Assembly: GCF_034298135.1 (NCBI RefSeq)
Contig: NZ_CP139575.1
Span: forward strand, 1,364,001-1,428,000
Source of the DNA: Lactobacillus acidophilus
Lineage (GTDB): Bacteria > Bacillota > Bacilli > Lactobacillales > Lactobacillaceae
DNA length: 64,000 nucleotides
Direction of reading: 5' to 3'
The notes under the pieces are model-generated. The model did not search any database, was not told the DNA's origin, and saw nothing but the letters and a program-made list of their open reading frames with translations. The position numbers were made by a program, and so were the translations under genes. Of this stretch, positions 54,270 to 63,716 are shown one piece after another. Positions within the stretch are counted from its first letter, which is position 1; each line of letters begins with the position of its first letter.

Positions 54270-56909
54270 TTAGTTATTAGAAATTTCGTCAATTACAGCT
54301 TTAATAGCATCATTTAAACCTTCTGGTTTCTTACCACCAGCTTGGGCCATGTTAGGACGACCACCACCGCCACCACCAAAGAGTGGAGCAGCCTTTTTAA
54401 TTAAATCGCCTGCTTTAAGCCCTTTATCTAATGCCCTTTGATCCAAACTAATAATCATATTAGCTTTACCATCATTTTCAGCAGCCAATACTAATACATC
54501 TGACTTGTTACCGCTCTTCCAATTATCAGCAAGTTCACGCAAGTCATTCATACCATTAACATCTGCAATAGCTGCAATAACAGTCAAATCACCAGCTTGT
54601 TTTACATTATCAAAAATTTCACCAGCCTTAGCTTGGTTAATCTTCTTAGTTAATGCTTCAACTTGCTTTTGACTATCACGAAGTTCATTTTCAATTGAAT
54701 CGATCTTATCAACGATATTCTCTGGCTTAGTTGCCTTAACAACTTCTTGAATATCATCAAGTAAACTTGAACGATTTGCTAAGTATTCATATGCCTTCTT
54801 TGAAGTTACAGCTTCAATTCTACGCATACCAGCACCAACAGCTGATTCTGAAGTAATCTTGAAGATACCAATTTGATCAGTGTTATCAACGTGAGTACCA
54901 CCACAGAATTCTGATGAGAAGTCGCTCATTTGAACAACACGAACTTTATCACCGTATTTACCATCAAATAATGCTAAGGCACCCATCTTTTCACCTTCTT
55001 CAGGTGTAGTGATAGTAGTCTTAACTTGAATTGCATCCCAAATCTTTTGGTTTACTAATTCTTCGACTGATTTAAGTTCACGTGGAGTCATTGGTTCCAT
55101 TGCTGTAAAGTCAAATCTCAAGTAATCAGGATCTACCAATGAACCAGCTTGATGGGTATGTTCACCTAATACTTGACGAAGTGCAGCATGCAATAAGTGA
55201 GTTGCTGAGTGAGAGTGACGAAGACCTTCACGACGTTCCTTATCAATCTTTAACACATATTCTTGACCCTTTTCCATTGGCAAAATAAGGTCAACGAAGT
55301 GTAAGTTTTGATCATTTGGAGCATGTTGAACATCAGTAACCTTAGCTACTAATTCACCATCTTGATTGTAAATACCACCATGATCAGCTACTTGTCCACC
55401 TCGTTCTGCGTAGAATGGTGTCTTATCGAAGACTAAAGTTGCGTGTTCACCATTAGCTTTGTCAACCAATTTATCATCTACGACAATGTCAATTAACTTA
55501 GCATGTGGTTCTTCATAAACACCATATTCAAATTCTGACTTATCTTTAATATTCATCAAAGTTACGTCTTGACGACCCATTGATTGAAGATCACCACGAG
55601 CTTTACGGGCACGATCTTTTTGAGCTTGCATTTCAGCATCGAACCCCTTCTTATCAACTTTAAGTCCAGCATCTTGTGCTGATTCAAAAGTTAATTCATA
55701 TGGGAAGCCGTAAGTATCAAACATCTTAAATGCATCTTTACCTGAGATAGTCTTATCATCAGAGTTCTTAGCTTTTTCGATCAAATCATCAAGTAAAGTT
55801 AAACCAGTATCAAGAGTTGATTGGAATCTTTCTTCTTCATTTTGAATTACATTTTCGATAAAGCCACGTTGATCCATAATTTCTGGGTAGTGACTTTCCA
55901 TAATTTTACCAACAACTGGAACAAGCTTGTAAAGAAAAGCTCCCTTAATACCCAAACGTTGACCGTTTAAATCAGCACGACGAATTAAACGACGTAAAAC
56001 GTAGCCGCGACCTGAATTTGAAGGAAGAGCACCATCGGCAATAGCAAAACTTACTGCACGAACGTGGTCAGCAATAATCTTGAATGCTGTAGTATCTTCA
56101 TCATTTTCCCCATACTTTTTGCCATCAGTCATTTCTTCAGTTGCATGAATAATTGGCAAGAATAAATCAGTTTCAAAGTTAGTTGGTGCATCTTGTAAAA
56201 TTGAAAGAACACGTTCAAGCCCCATACCAGTATCGATGTTCTTATGTGGTTGATCAACGTACTTACCATTTGGCAAGTGATTGTATTGTGAAAATACGAT
56301 GTTCCAAATTTCAAGGTAACGAGCATTTTCACCACCAGGGAAGTTTTCTGGATCATCTTCAGCTACATCATTATTTTCTTGACCACGATCATAGAAGATT
56401 TCAGTATCAGGACCACATGGGCCTTCACCAATATCCCAGAAGTTATCTTCTAATTTAACAATATGATCTGCTGGCATACCTGCCTTTACCCAAACGTTAA
56501 ATGAGTCTTCATCTTTTGGATAAACAGTACAGTATAACTTTTCCTTTGGTAAACCAAGCCACTTAGGACTAGTTAAAAATTCCCAAGCCCAAGGAATAGC
56601 TTCGTCTCTAAAGTAGTCACCCACTGAGAAGTTACCAAGCATTTCAAAGAAAGTTTGGTGACGTGCGGTTTTACCAACATTTTCAATATCGTTAGTTCTA
56701 ATTGATTTTTGTGAAGAAGTAATTCTACGGTTCTTTGGCACAACTGAACCATCGAAATATTTCTTCATAGTAGCTACACCTGAGTTAATCCAAAGAAGAG
56801 TGGGGTCATCTTGTGGAATAAGTGATGCACTAGGCATAATCATGTGGCCGTGTTCTTTAAAGAAGTCTAAGAACATTTGACGAAACTCTGAACTATTTAG
56901 TTTCTTCAT
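54270..56909 (-). CDS. alaS: Alanyl-tRNA synthetase
   Basis: 879 residues, usual length. Class II catalytic domain at the start (FFKEHGHMIMPSASLIPQDDPTLLWINSG, seen as HGHMIMPSASLIP), tRNA-binding middle, editing domain with HSATHLLHAALRQVLG and the CGGTH zinc/editing motif, C-Ala domain with Gly-run FGGGGGGRPNMAQAGG. Start is ATG 56909 (MKKLNSSEFR), with GGGAG upstream; the frame is open further upstream, but that part lies in the T-box leader. Controlled by the T-box. Confidence 0.97.
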   Translation of the reverse strand: MKKLNSSEFRQMFLDFFKEHGHMIMPSASLIPQDDPTLLWINSGVATMKKYFDGSVVPKNRRITSSQKSIRTNDIENVGKTARHQTFFEMLGNFSVGDYFRDEAIPWAWEFLTSPKWLGLPKEKLYCTVYPKDEDSFNVWVKAGMPADHIVKLEDNFWDIGEGPCGPDTEIFYDRGQENNDVAEDDPENFPGGENARYLEIWNIVFSQYNHLPNGKYVDQPHKNIDTGMGLERVLSILQDAPTNFETDLFLPIIHATEEMTDGKKYGENDEDTTAFKIIADHVRAVSFAIADGALPSNSGRGYVLRRLIRRADLNGQRLGIKGAFLYKLVPVVGKIMESHYPEIMDQRGFIENVIQNEEERFQSTLDTGLTLLDDLIEKAKNSDDKTISGKDAFKMFDTYGFPYELTFESAQDAGLKVDKKGFDAEMQAQKDRARKARGDLQSMGRQDVTLMNIKDKSEFEYGVYEEPHAKLIDIVVDDKLVDKANGEHATLVFDKTPFYAERGGQVADHGGIYNQDGELVAKVTDVQHAPNDQNLHFVDLILPMEKGQEYVLKIDKERREGLRHSHSATHLLHAALRQVLGEHTHQAGSLVDPDYLRFDFTAMEPMTPRELKSVEELVNQKIWDAIQVKTTITTPEEGEKMGALALFDGKYGDKVRVVQMSDFSSEFCGGTHVDNTDQIGIFKITSESAVGAGMRRIEAVTSKKAYEYLANRSSLLDDIQEVVKATKPENIVDKIDSIENELRDSQKQVEALTKKINQAKAGEIFDNVKQAGDLTVIAAIADVNGMNDLRELADNWKSGNKSDVLVLAAENDGKANMIISLDQRALDKGLKAGDLIKKAAPLFGGGGGGRPNMAQAGGKKPEGLNDAIKAVIDEISNN

Positions 56910-56930
56910 ACTAACTAATCTCCCTAAAAA

Positions 56931-57126
56931 TAAATAAAAAACACCATTGCATTTTTCAAGGACGCTCCGCGCGCGGTACCACCTTGATTGCAACAGTGTT
57001 TGTTACCTCTTAATATTCTTAATTATTAAACTTAAAGGAGCATTCTTTGACCATTATTAAGCCTTCTCATCCTTCGGCTCTCTCTTTGAAATAATAAATC
57101 AAAAAACATATCTTAAGCTGAAAATA
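56931..57126 (-). ncRNA. T-box riboswitch of alaS
   Basis: Leader on the minus strand with the T-box core AAGGTGGTACCGCG (56984 to 56971) and a terminator helix AACACTGTTGCA pairing with TGCAATGGTGTT followed by a T-run (to about 56936). The Stem I region contains GAATGCTCC, in which GCT (57041-57039) is a fitting alanine specifier. Uncharged tRNA-Ala should favour antitermination. Confidence 0.9.
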
Positions 57127-57154
57127 ATTGTACTACAAAATTGTCGTCTGTCAA
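57127..57154 (-). promoter_or_regulatory. alaS promoter
   Basis: Minus strand: perfect -35 TTGACA (57149-57154), 16-nt spacer, -10 TACAAT (57127-57132). The -35 overlaps the stop codon of the upstream helicase gene. Confidence 0.82.
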
Positions 57155-58512
57155 CGTCCTTGCTCACGGCGTTTTTTTCTTAATCGCTTAGCTTTTCTAA
57201 TTTCGTGACGTTGTTCGAGCTTACGCTTTTGACGATTATCTTCTTGAATTGCTCGCTTAATTTTCTTCTTGTAGCCAGGTTTACGCTTTCTTTTTTCTTT
57301 TTTAACATAACCAACTAACTTAGTATCAAGCTTACGATTCTTTCCTTGACGATTCTCACGACTACGGTAGTGCTTACGTGGTACTAGTTCACCATTTTTA
57401 ATTTCAACAAAGTCAAAATGAACACCCATCTTTTCAAGATCTTCAATACGATTCATTTCTTCTTCGCGAATTAAAGTAACAGCATGACCAGATAAACCAT
57501 TTCGGCCAGTTCTCCCTATACGGTGAATAACAAATTCAATATCACGTGGAATTTCATAGTTAACGACCAAACTTACACCGTCAATATCAAGTCCACGAGC
57601 CGCTAAATCACTTGCTACAACATATTGATATTGTCCTTGTTCAACTTGACGAAGAGTTCGCTTTCGTTCTCTTTCAGTTACCCCACCGTGAATCTTAGCT
57701 ACTTTTAATCCTTGATCTTGTAAAAATTTAGTTAATTCATCAACCTTTTGTTTAGTATTAGCAAAAACTAAAGCTAAGTATGGTTGTCCCATAGTTAACA
57801 CTTTATACAAAACATTCTTACGGTCCTTAGAGCCAATGTCAATTAGGTCATTCTTAATTGTTGGCGCAATTATACTTGGATTGTCAATCACAATTTGATC
57901 AGGATGAGCCATGTACTTACGTAAAAAGTTAGATAACTTAACTGGAATAGTTGCTGAAAAAGCAGCTATTTGAACATCTTTAGGCATCTTTGAAGCTACT
58001 TGATCAATATCCGACAAAAAGCCCATATCAAGTGTCATATCAGCTTCATCAATAACAAAAGTCTTTACTTGATCAACAGCAAAAACCTTCTTTTGAACAA
58101 AGTCTAAAAGACGACCTGGCGTAGCAATTACCAATTGTGGAGTATTATTTTGATACTTTTCTAGTTGACGTTCTCTATCAGTACCACCTGCTAAATGTGC
58201 AATTGAAAAATGCATACCAGCAGCATCTCTTAATTTACGTGCTACTTGATAAAGCTGATCTGCAAGTTCTCTACTTGGTAAAGTAACAATTGCTTGGACA
58301 TAATGTGCAGCTTCATCAATTTCATTAAAAATTGGCACTAAATATGCATGTGTCTTTCCTGATCCAGTAGCAGCTTGTACTACAACACTTAAGTCAGACA
58401 ACATTGCTGGAATAACTTTTTCTTGCACTTTCGTAGGCTTAACAAAATTAATCTTTTTCAATCCTTCTTGCAAAGCAGGATTAATTCTTGAGTCTTCGAA
58501 AATATTATTCAT
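57151..58512 (-). CDS. cshB: DEAD-box RNA helicase (CshB type)
   Basis: 453-residue ATP-dependent RNA helicase. Q motif region FVKPTKVQEKVIPAML, motif I AATGSGKT, motif II DEAD in VIDEADMTLDMG, motif III SAT, motif VI HRIGRTGRNG, then a long Lys/Arg-rich tail (about 380-453). Tail and sequence resemble B. subtilis CshB, which acts in cold adaptation and RNA turnover. Start overlaps the end of the phosphoesterase gene by 8 nt, so the two are co-transcribed. Confidence 0.92.
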   Translation of the reverse strand: MNNIFEDSRINPALQEGLKKINFVKPTKVQEKVIPAMLSDLSVVVQAATGSGKTHAYLVPIFNEIDEAAHYVQAIVTLPSRELADQLYQVARKLRDAAGMHFSIAHLAGGTDRERQLEKYQNNTPQLVIATPGRLLDFVQKKVFAVDQVKTFVIDEADMTLDMGFLSDIDQVASKMPKDVQIAAFSATIPVKLSNFLRKYMAHPDQIVIDNPSIIAPTIKNDLIDIGSKDRKNVLYKVLTMGQPYLALVFANTKQKVDELTKFLQDQGLKVAKIHGGVTERERKRTLRQVEQGQYQYVVASDLAARGLDIDGVSLVVNYEIPRDIEFVIHRIGRTGRNGLSGHAVTLIREEEMNRIEDLEKMGVHFDFVEIKNGELVPRKHYRSRENRQGKNRKLDTKLVGYVKKEKRKRKPGYKKKIKRAIQEDNRQKRKLEQRHEIRKAKRLRKKRREQGR

Positions 58513-59461
58513 GATTTTGCTTATATTTCTTAGTTACTTCAACGACTTCAGCAAAAACTTGTTTTACTTCATCAATATCCTTAGCATTAGCACCACTAGC
58601 TAATGCGTGACCACCACCATCATGTTTAGCAGCAAGTTCATTAATAACTGGACCCTTTGAACGATAGTGGACACGGAATGTTCCATCTGACTTTTCAACA
58701 AAAACGTTCCAAGCCAAAACATCTTTAATACGTCCTGGGGTTGACACAGCTACATTTGCTTGATCATCAGTCAAACCTAATTTCTTCAAGTCATCTTGCA
58801 TGATGATAGTATATGCTGCACCAACTGGATCGATTTCCATCTTATCCATTGCTAAAGCTTGAAGCTTAGCTTCATTAAAAGTTACATCTGCAATATTTCT
58901 AGCAATTTCAGTAATGTTAATACCGGTTGAAGCAAGTTGTGCAGCTACCTTAAAGGTATGTTCTGAAGTTTCAGGATACATGAAACGACCAGTATCCCCA
59001 ACAAGTCCCGCGTAAAGTGGGTAAGCAACTTCCTTAGTGATCTTAATACCTTCTGCATTTAAGAAGTCAACAATAATTTGACATGCTGCAGGAGCATCAG
59101 GGTCAACGTAACTCATATCTGCGTATGGATCAACATCTGGGTGGTGATCAATCTTAATCAAGAAATCACCTTTTTCATAAAGCTTATTAGAAATTCTAGG
59201 AGTATTTGCAGTATCAGTGGTGATTACCAAAGCTCCTTCATAATCAGTTGCTTTAACTTGGTCCATGTGATTAATCCAAGCTAAATCACCTTCATCGTTT
59301 TCACCAGCACATAAAACACGCTTTTCTGGGAATTTTTCCATCAAAGCACGTGCAAGACCAGCTTGTGAGCCAATTGCATCTGGGTCTGGACTAGTGTGGC
59401 GGTGCAAAATAATTGTAGGGTATTGTAAGATTTTTTCATAAATATCGTCAAAACTACTCAT
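58505..59461 (-). CDS. DHH-family phosphoesterase, NrnA-like (oligoribonuclease / pAp phosphatase)
   Basis: 318 residues. DHH domain with HTSPDPDAIGSQ and KIDHHPDVD metal sites, VGDTGRF, and DHHA1 domain with GGGHALASGA. NrnA-type enzymes degrade short RNAs (nanoRNA) and 3'-phosphoadenosine 5'-phosphate. Start is ATG 59461 with GAGGAAG upstream; an in-frame ATG five codons earlier overlaps that Shine-Dalgarno. Coupled to the RNA helicase gene downstream. Confidence 0.92.
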   Translation of the reverse strand: MSSFDDIYEKILQYPTIILHRHTSPDPDAIGSQAGLARALMEKFPEKRVLCAGENDEGDLAWINHMDQVKATDYEGALVITTDTANTPRISNKLYEKGDFLIKIDHHPDVDPYADMSYVDPDAPAACQIIVDFLNAEGIKITKEVAYPLYAGLVGDTGRFMYPETSEHTFKVAAQLASTGINITEIARNIADVTFNEAKLQALAMDKMEIDPVGAAYTIIMQDDLKKLGLTDDQANVAVSTPGRIKDVLAWNVFVEKSDGTFRVHYRSKGPVINELAAKHDGGGHALASGANAKDIDEVKQVFAEVVEVTKKYKQNHE

Positions 59462-59523
59462 TGTATTCTTCCTCATCTTCTAAAAATTATCTGTATCTAG
59501 TTTAACAGAAAAAATAATATTGT

Positions 59524-60645
59524 TTAAAAATCGAACAAATTAATTGATTGATAATTTTCTTTTTTAAAATCTGTAACGGTTACGCCTAAAAGGCGAATAC
59601 CTTCTTCTAAAAAGCCACTAGTACTATCAAAAAGTCCCTGAACTATATCATAAAACTCTAAATAACTATCTGAAGAACTAGGTAACTTTTTACGTTTAGT
59701 AATCGTATTAAAATTATTATCCCGCAATTTCAGTACAACTACATTTGCTCTAAAATCACGCTTTTTAAGTTCCCCTTCTAAATGCTTACAATAACGACGC
59801 ATCTTGGTTAAAGCTTCATCTCGACTATAAATAGCTGGTTCATATGTCCGTTCTATACCGATAGATTTGCGATTTATTTCTGAATCTGCCACAATCGGTC
59901 TTAAATCAATCCCATGAGCATGCTGAGCTAAAATATAGCCCATCTTTTTAAATTTTTTAAGTAAAATCCATGGATCAATCTTTTGCAGATCTGCTCCAGT
60001 ATGCACATTCATACTATGTAATTCTTCCTGCGTTTTTGGACCAATACCTGGGAATTTTTCAATTCTTTGCATTCCCAAAAATCTTTTGGCTTCATCCGGC
60101 AAAATTACTACCCTACCAAATGGCTTAGCGTACTCTGAACCCATTTTAGCTAAAAATTTATTATAAGAAACGCCAAAAGAAGAATTTAAATTCAGTTCCG
60201 CTCGAATTCGTTTTTGTAAATTTAATGCTATCTGTACGGCTGAATATTCTCCAATTTTATTCTTAGTTACATCAAGATAAGCCTCATCTAGAGCTATCGA
60301 CTCTACCTGATCAGTGATTTCATGCATAAAAGAATGAATTTGTGCAGAAACACTACGATATGTTTCAAAATCAGGTGGTACAAATACTATCTTATCTTTT
60401 GGTACTAATCGTAAGGCTTGAATACTTGCCATAGCCGAATGAACGCCATATTTGCGAGCAACATAATTACATGTTGCAACAACACCATGCCCGTTATTGT
60501 CTCTTGGATCTTGTCCTACAACTAACGCTTTATCTTTATATTCCGGATGTCGATTTATTTCTACCGAAGCGTAAAAAGCATCCATGTCCAGATGAATTAT
60601 CCGGCGATGGATGTCATTTTGCGGCAATAAATTTTCGTTATTCAT
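59524..60645 (-). CDS. dinB: DNA polymerase IV
   Basis: Error-prone Y-family translesion polymerase, 373 residues. Palm motifs HLDMDAFYASVE and SIALDEAYLDVT hold the metal-binding acidic residues; helix-hairpin-helix FPGIGPKTQEELH; little-finger domain to the end (RLLGVTVTDF). Ends in QSINLFDF, a clamp-binding type C-terminus (beta-clamp QxxLF: QSINLF). Start ATG 60645 overlaps the 3' end of zwf by 8 nt (ATGAATAA). No SOS box was recognised. Confidence 0.95.
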   Translation of the reverse strand: MNNENLLPQNDIHRRIIHLDMDAFYASVEINRHPEYKDKALVVGQDPRDNNGHGVVATCNYVARKYGVHSAMASIQALRLVPKDKIVFVPPDFETYRSVSAQIHSFMHEITDQVESIALDEAYLDVTKNKIGEYSAVQIALNLQKRIRAELNLNSSFGVSYNKFLAKMGSEYAKPFGRVVILPDEAKRFLGMQRIEKFPGIGPKTQEELHSMNVHTGADLQKIDPWILLKKFKKMGYILAQHAHGIDLRPIVADSEINRKSIGIERTYEPAIYSRDEALTKMRRYCKHLEGELKKRDFRANVVVLKLRDNNFNTITKRKKLPSSSDSYLEFYDIVQGLFDSTSGFLEEGIRLLGVTVTDFKKENYQSINLFDF

Positions 60646-62089
60646 AAATCCAATGTTCAGTTGGAGATTCAAAAATGTCACTAGCTTCTTTGGGTCCCAT
60701 TCTGTATGGCAAGTATTGACTAATCTTTGGATTGCCTTTTTCATTTTCTTTTTGCCATGCATCTTCAACAGTATCAATAAATTCCCAATAGCGTTTTAAT
60801 TCGCTCCAATGAGTAAAGTTAGTTGAATCATCAACAAATACGTCGTGCAATAAACGTTCATAACCATCTGGAACTTTAGCCATTTCTTCTTTAGAAAATT
60901 CATAAGTTAAGTTCTCACGACGAATTCCAGAAGTATCAATTTTCTTTCCATTGATAGTAATGTAAATTTTACTTACCGGATCAATTTCAATAGTAATGTT
61001 ATTAGAATGTGCTTGACCATATGGATTATTCATATGTTTTAACACAATATCAATTCGATTCTTCTTTTCTTTAAATTCCTTACCAGTTCTGAAGTAAATT
61101 GGCACATCCGCTACAGGACCTTTTTTAAATTTAACCTTTCCGGCCACGAATGTTTCAGTAGTCGATTCAGGATCTACATTTGGTTCTTTCTTATATGCAA
61201 AAGTATTGTCGCTTCCTAAATATTGGCCGCGAACAAAGTCTTTTTCAACTTCTTCTGGAGTTGGAATAATCATACTTTCAAGCAAATCTTGTTTAGCCTT
61301 GTGAATACTTGATGAAGACAAATCTTTAGGCTCTGGCATTGCAAGTAAAGTAATAATTTGGAAAATATGATTTTGCACCATATCGCGAAGTGCACCAGAA
61401 GTATCATAGTAGCCACCACGCGCTTCAACACCTAAGCGTTCAGCAAGCGTAACTTGGATATTCTTAACATTTTCACTTGTCCAAATATTCTTAATAAGTG
61501 GATTAGTAAACCGCATTGGCATGATATTTTGAATCATTTCCTTACCTAAGTAATGATCAATTCTAAAAATATCATCTTCATTAAATGAAGCGGTAATTTC
61601 TTTATTTAATTCTTCAGCTGAAGCTAAATCATGACCAAATGGCTTTTCAACGACAATTCGATTAAAACCACTACCAGTTAAACTTTGATCGTTGATATGA
61701 GTAGCAATTGTGCCAAAGAATCTTGGAGCCATTGCCATGTAGAATAATCTATTGCCTTGTGCACTATAACGATCATCTAATTCTTGTGCCAATTTTTTTA
61801 AAGTTTCATAGTGCTCAACATTCGTAACATCATGTGATTGATAGTAAAAATGACTAGCAAATCGCTTTACATCATTTTCATCAACTTGATCATGAGTTTC
61901 ATGAATTGCATCACTAACTTGTTCACGCAAATATTCATGTGACCATGGCCGACGTGCTGTGCCAATTACAGCAAAATTATCATGAATTAATCCTTGCTCA
62001 TATAAATTAAACAAAGCCGGGTAAAGCTTACGGTGGGCTAAATCGCCACTACCACCAAAAATAATCATTACAACAGGAATATTTTTCAT
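60638..62089 (-). CDS. zwf: Glucose-6-phosphate 1-dehydrogenase
   Basis: First enzyme of the oxidative pentose phosphate route, yielding NADPH. 483 residues. The NADP motif is IFGGSGDLAHRKLYPALF, the substrate signature RIDHYLGKEMIQN, and RWEGVPIYFRTGK-type segment is present as ADVPIYFRTGKEF. Shine-Dalgarno AAGAGG. It overlaps dinB, an unexpected partner: NADPH supply with translesion synthesis. Confidence 0.97.
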   Translation of the reverse strand: MKNIPVVMIIFGGSGDLAHRKLYPALFNLYEQGLIHDNFAVIGTARRPWSHEYLREQVSDAIHETHDQVDENDVKRFASHFYYQSHDVTNVEHYETLKKLAQELDDRYSAQGNRLFYMAMAPRFFGTIATHINDQSLTGSGFNRIVVEKPFGHDLASAEELNKEITASFNEDDIFRIDHYLGKEMIQNIMPMRFTNPLIKNIWTSENVKNIQVTLAERLGVEARGGYYDTSGALRDMVQNHIFQIITLLAMPEPKDLSSSSIHKAKQDLLESMIIPTPEEVEKDFVRGQYLGSDNTFAYKKEPNVDPESTTETFVAGKVKFKKGPVADVPIYFRTGKEFKEKKNRIDIVLKHMNNPYGQAHSNNITIEIDPVSKIYITINGKKIDTSGIRRENLTYEFSKEEMAKVPDGYERLLHDVFVDDSTNFTHWSELKRYWEFIDTVEDAWQKENEKGNPKISQYLPYRMGPKEASDIFESPTEHWIYE

Positions 62090-62161
62090 AAAAGAGACCT
62101 CTTCTTCAAACTGATATTCTTGACTATGTCTATTTTACAACAAGCTTTTTTTAAGAAAAAC

Positions 62162-62184
62162 AAAAAGCGTCAAATTTGACGCTT
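62162..62184 (-). terminator. Terminator of the ruvA-ruvB-yajC unit
   Basis: Palindrome AAGCGTCAAATTTGACGCTT (62165-62184) followed by a T-run on the minus strand, between yajC and zwf. Confidence 0.8.
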
Positions 62185-62195
62185 ATCATTTTTAA

Positions 62196-62597
62196 TTACT
62201 TGTCTTCTTTTTTAGTATCATCAGCTGAAGCAGTATCGCTTGTTTCTGTTGCCTTTTCATCAGTCTTTTCAGTAGTTTCTGGTGCAGGAACAGTAGTAGC
62301 AGGAATTACACGACGGATAGCCATTCTTTCAAAAGTTAGGTAAATACCATCTGCATCAACAACTACAGTCTTATCACTGTTGATCTTATCAATCTTTGCA
62401 TGCAAACCATCTACTAAAACAACTTCGTCGCCCTTCTTCAACTTGTCCATCATTTGTAGTCTTTGTTGTTGCTGCTTTTTTTGTGGACGAATCATACCAA
62501 AGTATGTAAAACCAATCAAAATAATGAATAAAATAATCATCATCCAGTTGTTACCAGCAGCACCATTGTTAGCATTTGCTAAAAATAAAGTATTCAA
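62196..62597 (-). CDS. yajC: Preprotein translocase subunit YajC
   Basis: Accessory membrane subunit of the Sec complex with SecDF. 133 residues: one N-terminal transmembrane helix (WMMIILFIILIGFTYFGMI), the family stretch RPQKKQQQQRLQMMDKLKKGDEVVLVDGLHAKIDKIN (in parts), then a Thr/Glu/Ala-rich disordered tail. Start TTG 62597 is preferred because GAGGTGG ends 5 nt upstream; a GTG three codons earlier sits inside that Shine-Dalgarno. Follows ruvB by about 58 nt. Confidence 0.93.
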   Translation of the reverse strand: MNTLFLANANNGAAGNNWMMIILFIILIGFTYFGMIRPQKKQQQQRLQMMDKLKKGDEVVLVDGLHAKIDKINSDKTVVVDADGIYLTFERMAIRRVIPATTVPAPETTEKTDEKATETSDTASADDTKKEDK

Positions 62598-62655
62598 ATT
62601 TTCCACCTCATATTAAATCAATATATATCATTAAAATATTATACAGAAAACAACA

Positions 62656-63672
62656 TTAATTATCATTAGGAATTGGTAAACCTAATTGTAAATATGCTTT
62701 ATCCGTAACCATTCGTCCTCGTGGCGTAAGTAAAATAAAACCATTTTGTAGTAAATATGGTTCGTATAGCGATTCAATTGTTTCCATATCTTCACCAATA
62801 TTAGCTGCTAAAGTTCTTATTCCAACAGGGCCACCATTATAGCCTTCAATCATTGTTCTAAGCAATTTACGATCAGTTTGATCGAGTCCTTCGCTGTCAA
62901 CTTGCAGTTGTTTTAATGCATCGCTTGTTGTAGCAAGTGAAATAGTCTTTTCACCTTTTACCTCCGCAAAATCGCGCACACGCTTTAAAAGTCGATTAGC
63001 TACACGTGGTGTACCACGTGAACGCCGTGCCAATTCATGTGCTGCTTCCGGCGCAATAGATGTATGAAAAACATCGCTTGAACGTTGTACAATCTTTTCC
63101 AACTCATCAACAGTGTAGTATTGCATATGTTCCACAATGCCAAAACGATCACGTAAAGGTGCTGATAACTGCCCTGCTAAGGTTGTAGCACCAATTAAAG
63201 TAAATGGTGGTAGCGGAACATGCACAGCGTGTGTGGTTTGGCCTTCACCAATTACAATATCAATGTAATAGTCTTCCATTGCAGAATAAAGCACTTCTTC
63301 AACAGGTTTAGCCAAGCGGTGAATTTCATCAATAAAAAGTACATCCCCTGGATCAAGATCAGATAATAAGGCCACTAAGTCCCCAGCTTTTTCAATCGCT
63401 GGACCACTTGTACTCTTTAAATGAACACCTAATTCATTAGCAATTACAAAAGCTAATGTAGTCTTTCCTAAACCTGGCGGTCCATAAAGCAGCACATGAT
63501 CTAATGCTTCATCACGCTGTCTAGCTGCTTTAATATAAATGGACATTTCCTTTTTTACTCTTTTTTGACCTAAGTATTGATCTAAAGTTTGCGGTCTCAA
63601 AGATAATTCCATTTGTTCTTCTTCAGGATTTTCAACGTGACCTGAAGTTACTGCATCATCGTTTTCTGCCAC
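62656..63672 (-). CDS. ruvB: Holliday junction branch migration helicase RuvB
   Basis: AAA+ motor that with RuvA drives branch migration. 338 residues. Walker [11 protein letters not shown], Walker B FIDEIHRL, arginine finger region APLRDRFG, winged-helix C-terminus [17 protein letters not shown]. The start is GTG 63672 after GAGGAAG, giving (M)[10 protein letters not shown]; the frame stays open 11 codons upstream but that part lacks a Shine-Dalgarno. Directly follows ruvA. Confidence 0.96.
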
Positions 63673-63716
63673 CAGCTTCACTTCCTCACTAAATAATATT
63701 ACCATTATACCAAGTT

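Noticed and set aside
56910..56993. Longer AlaS starting at 56993
   Set aside because: The extra 28 codons lie in the T-box leader; ATG 56909 has GGGAG and the family N-terminus.
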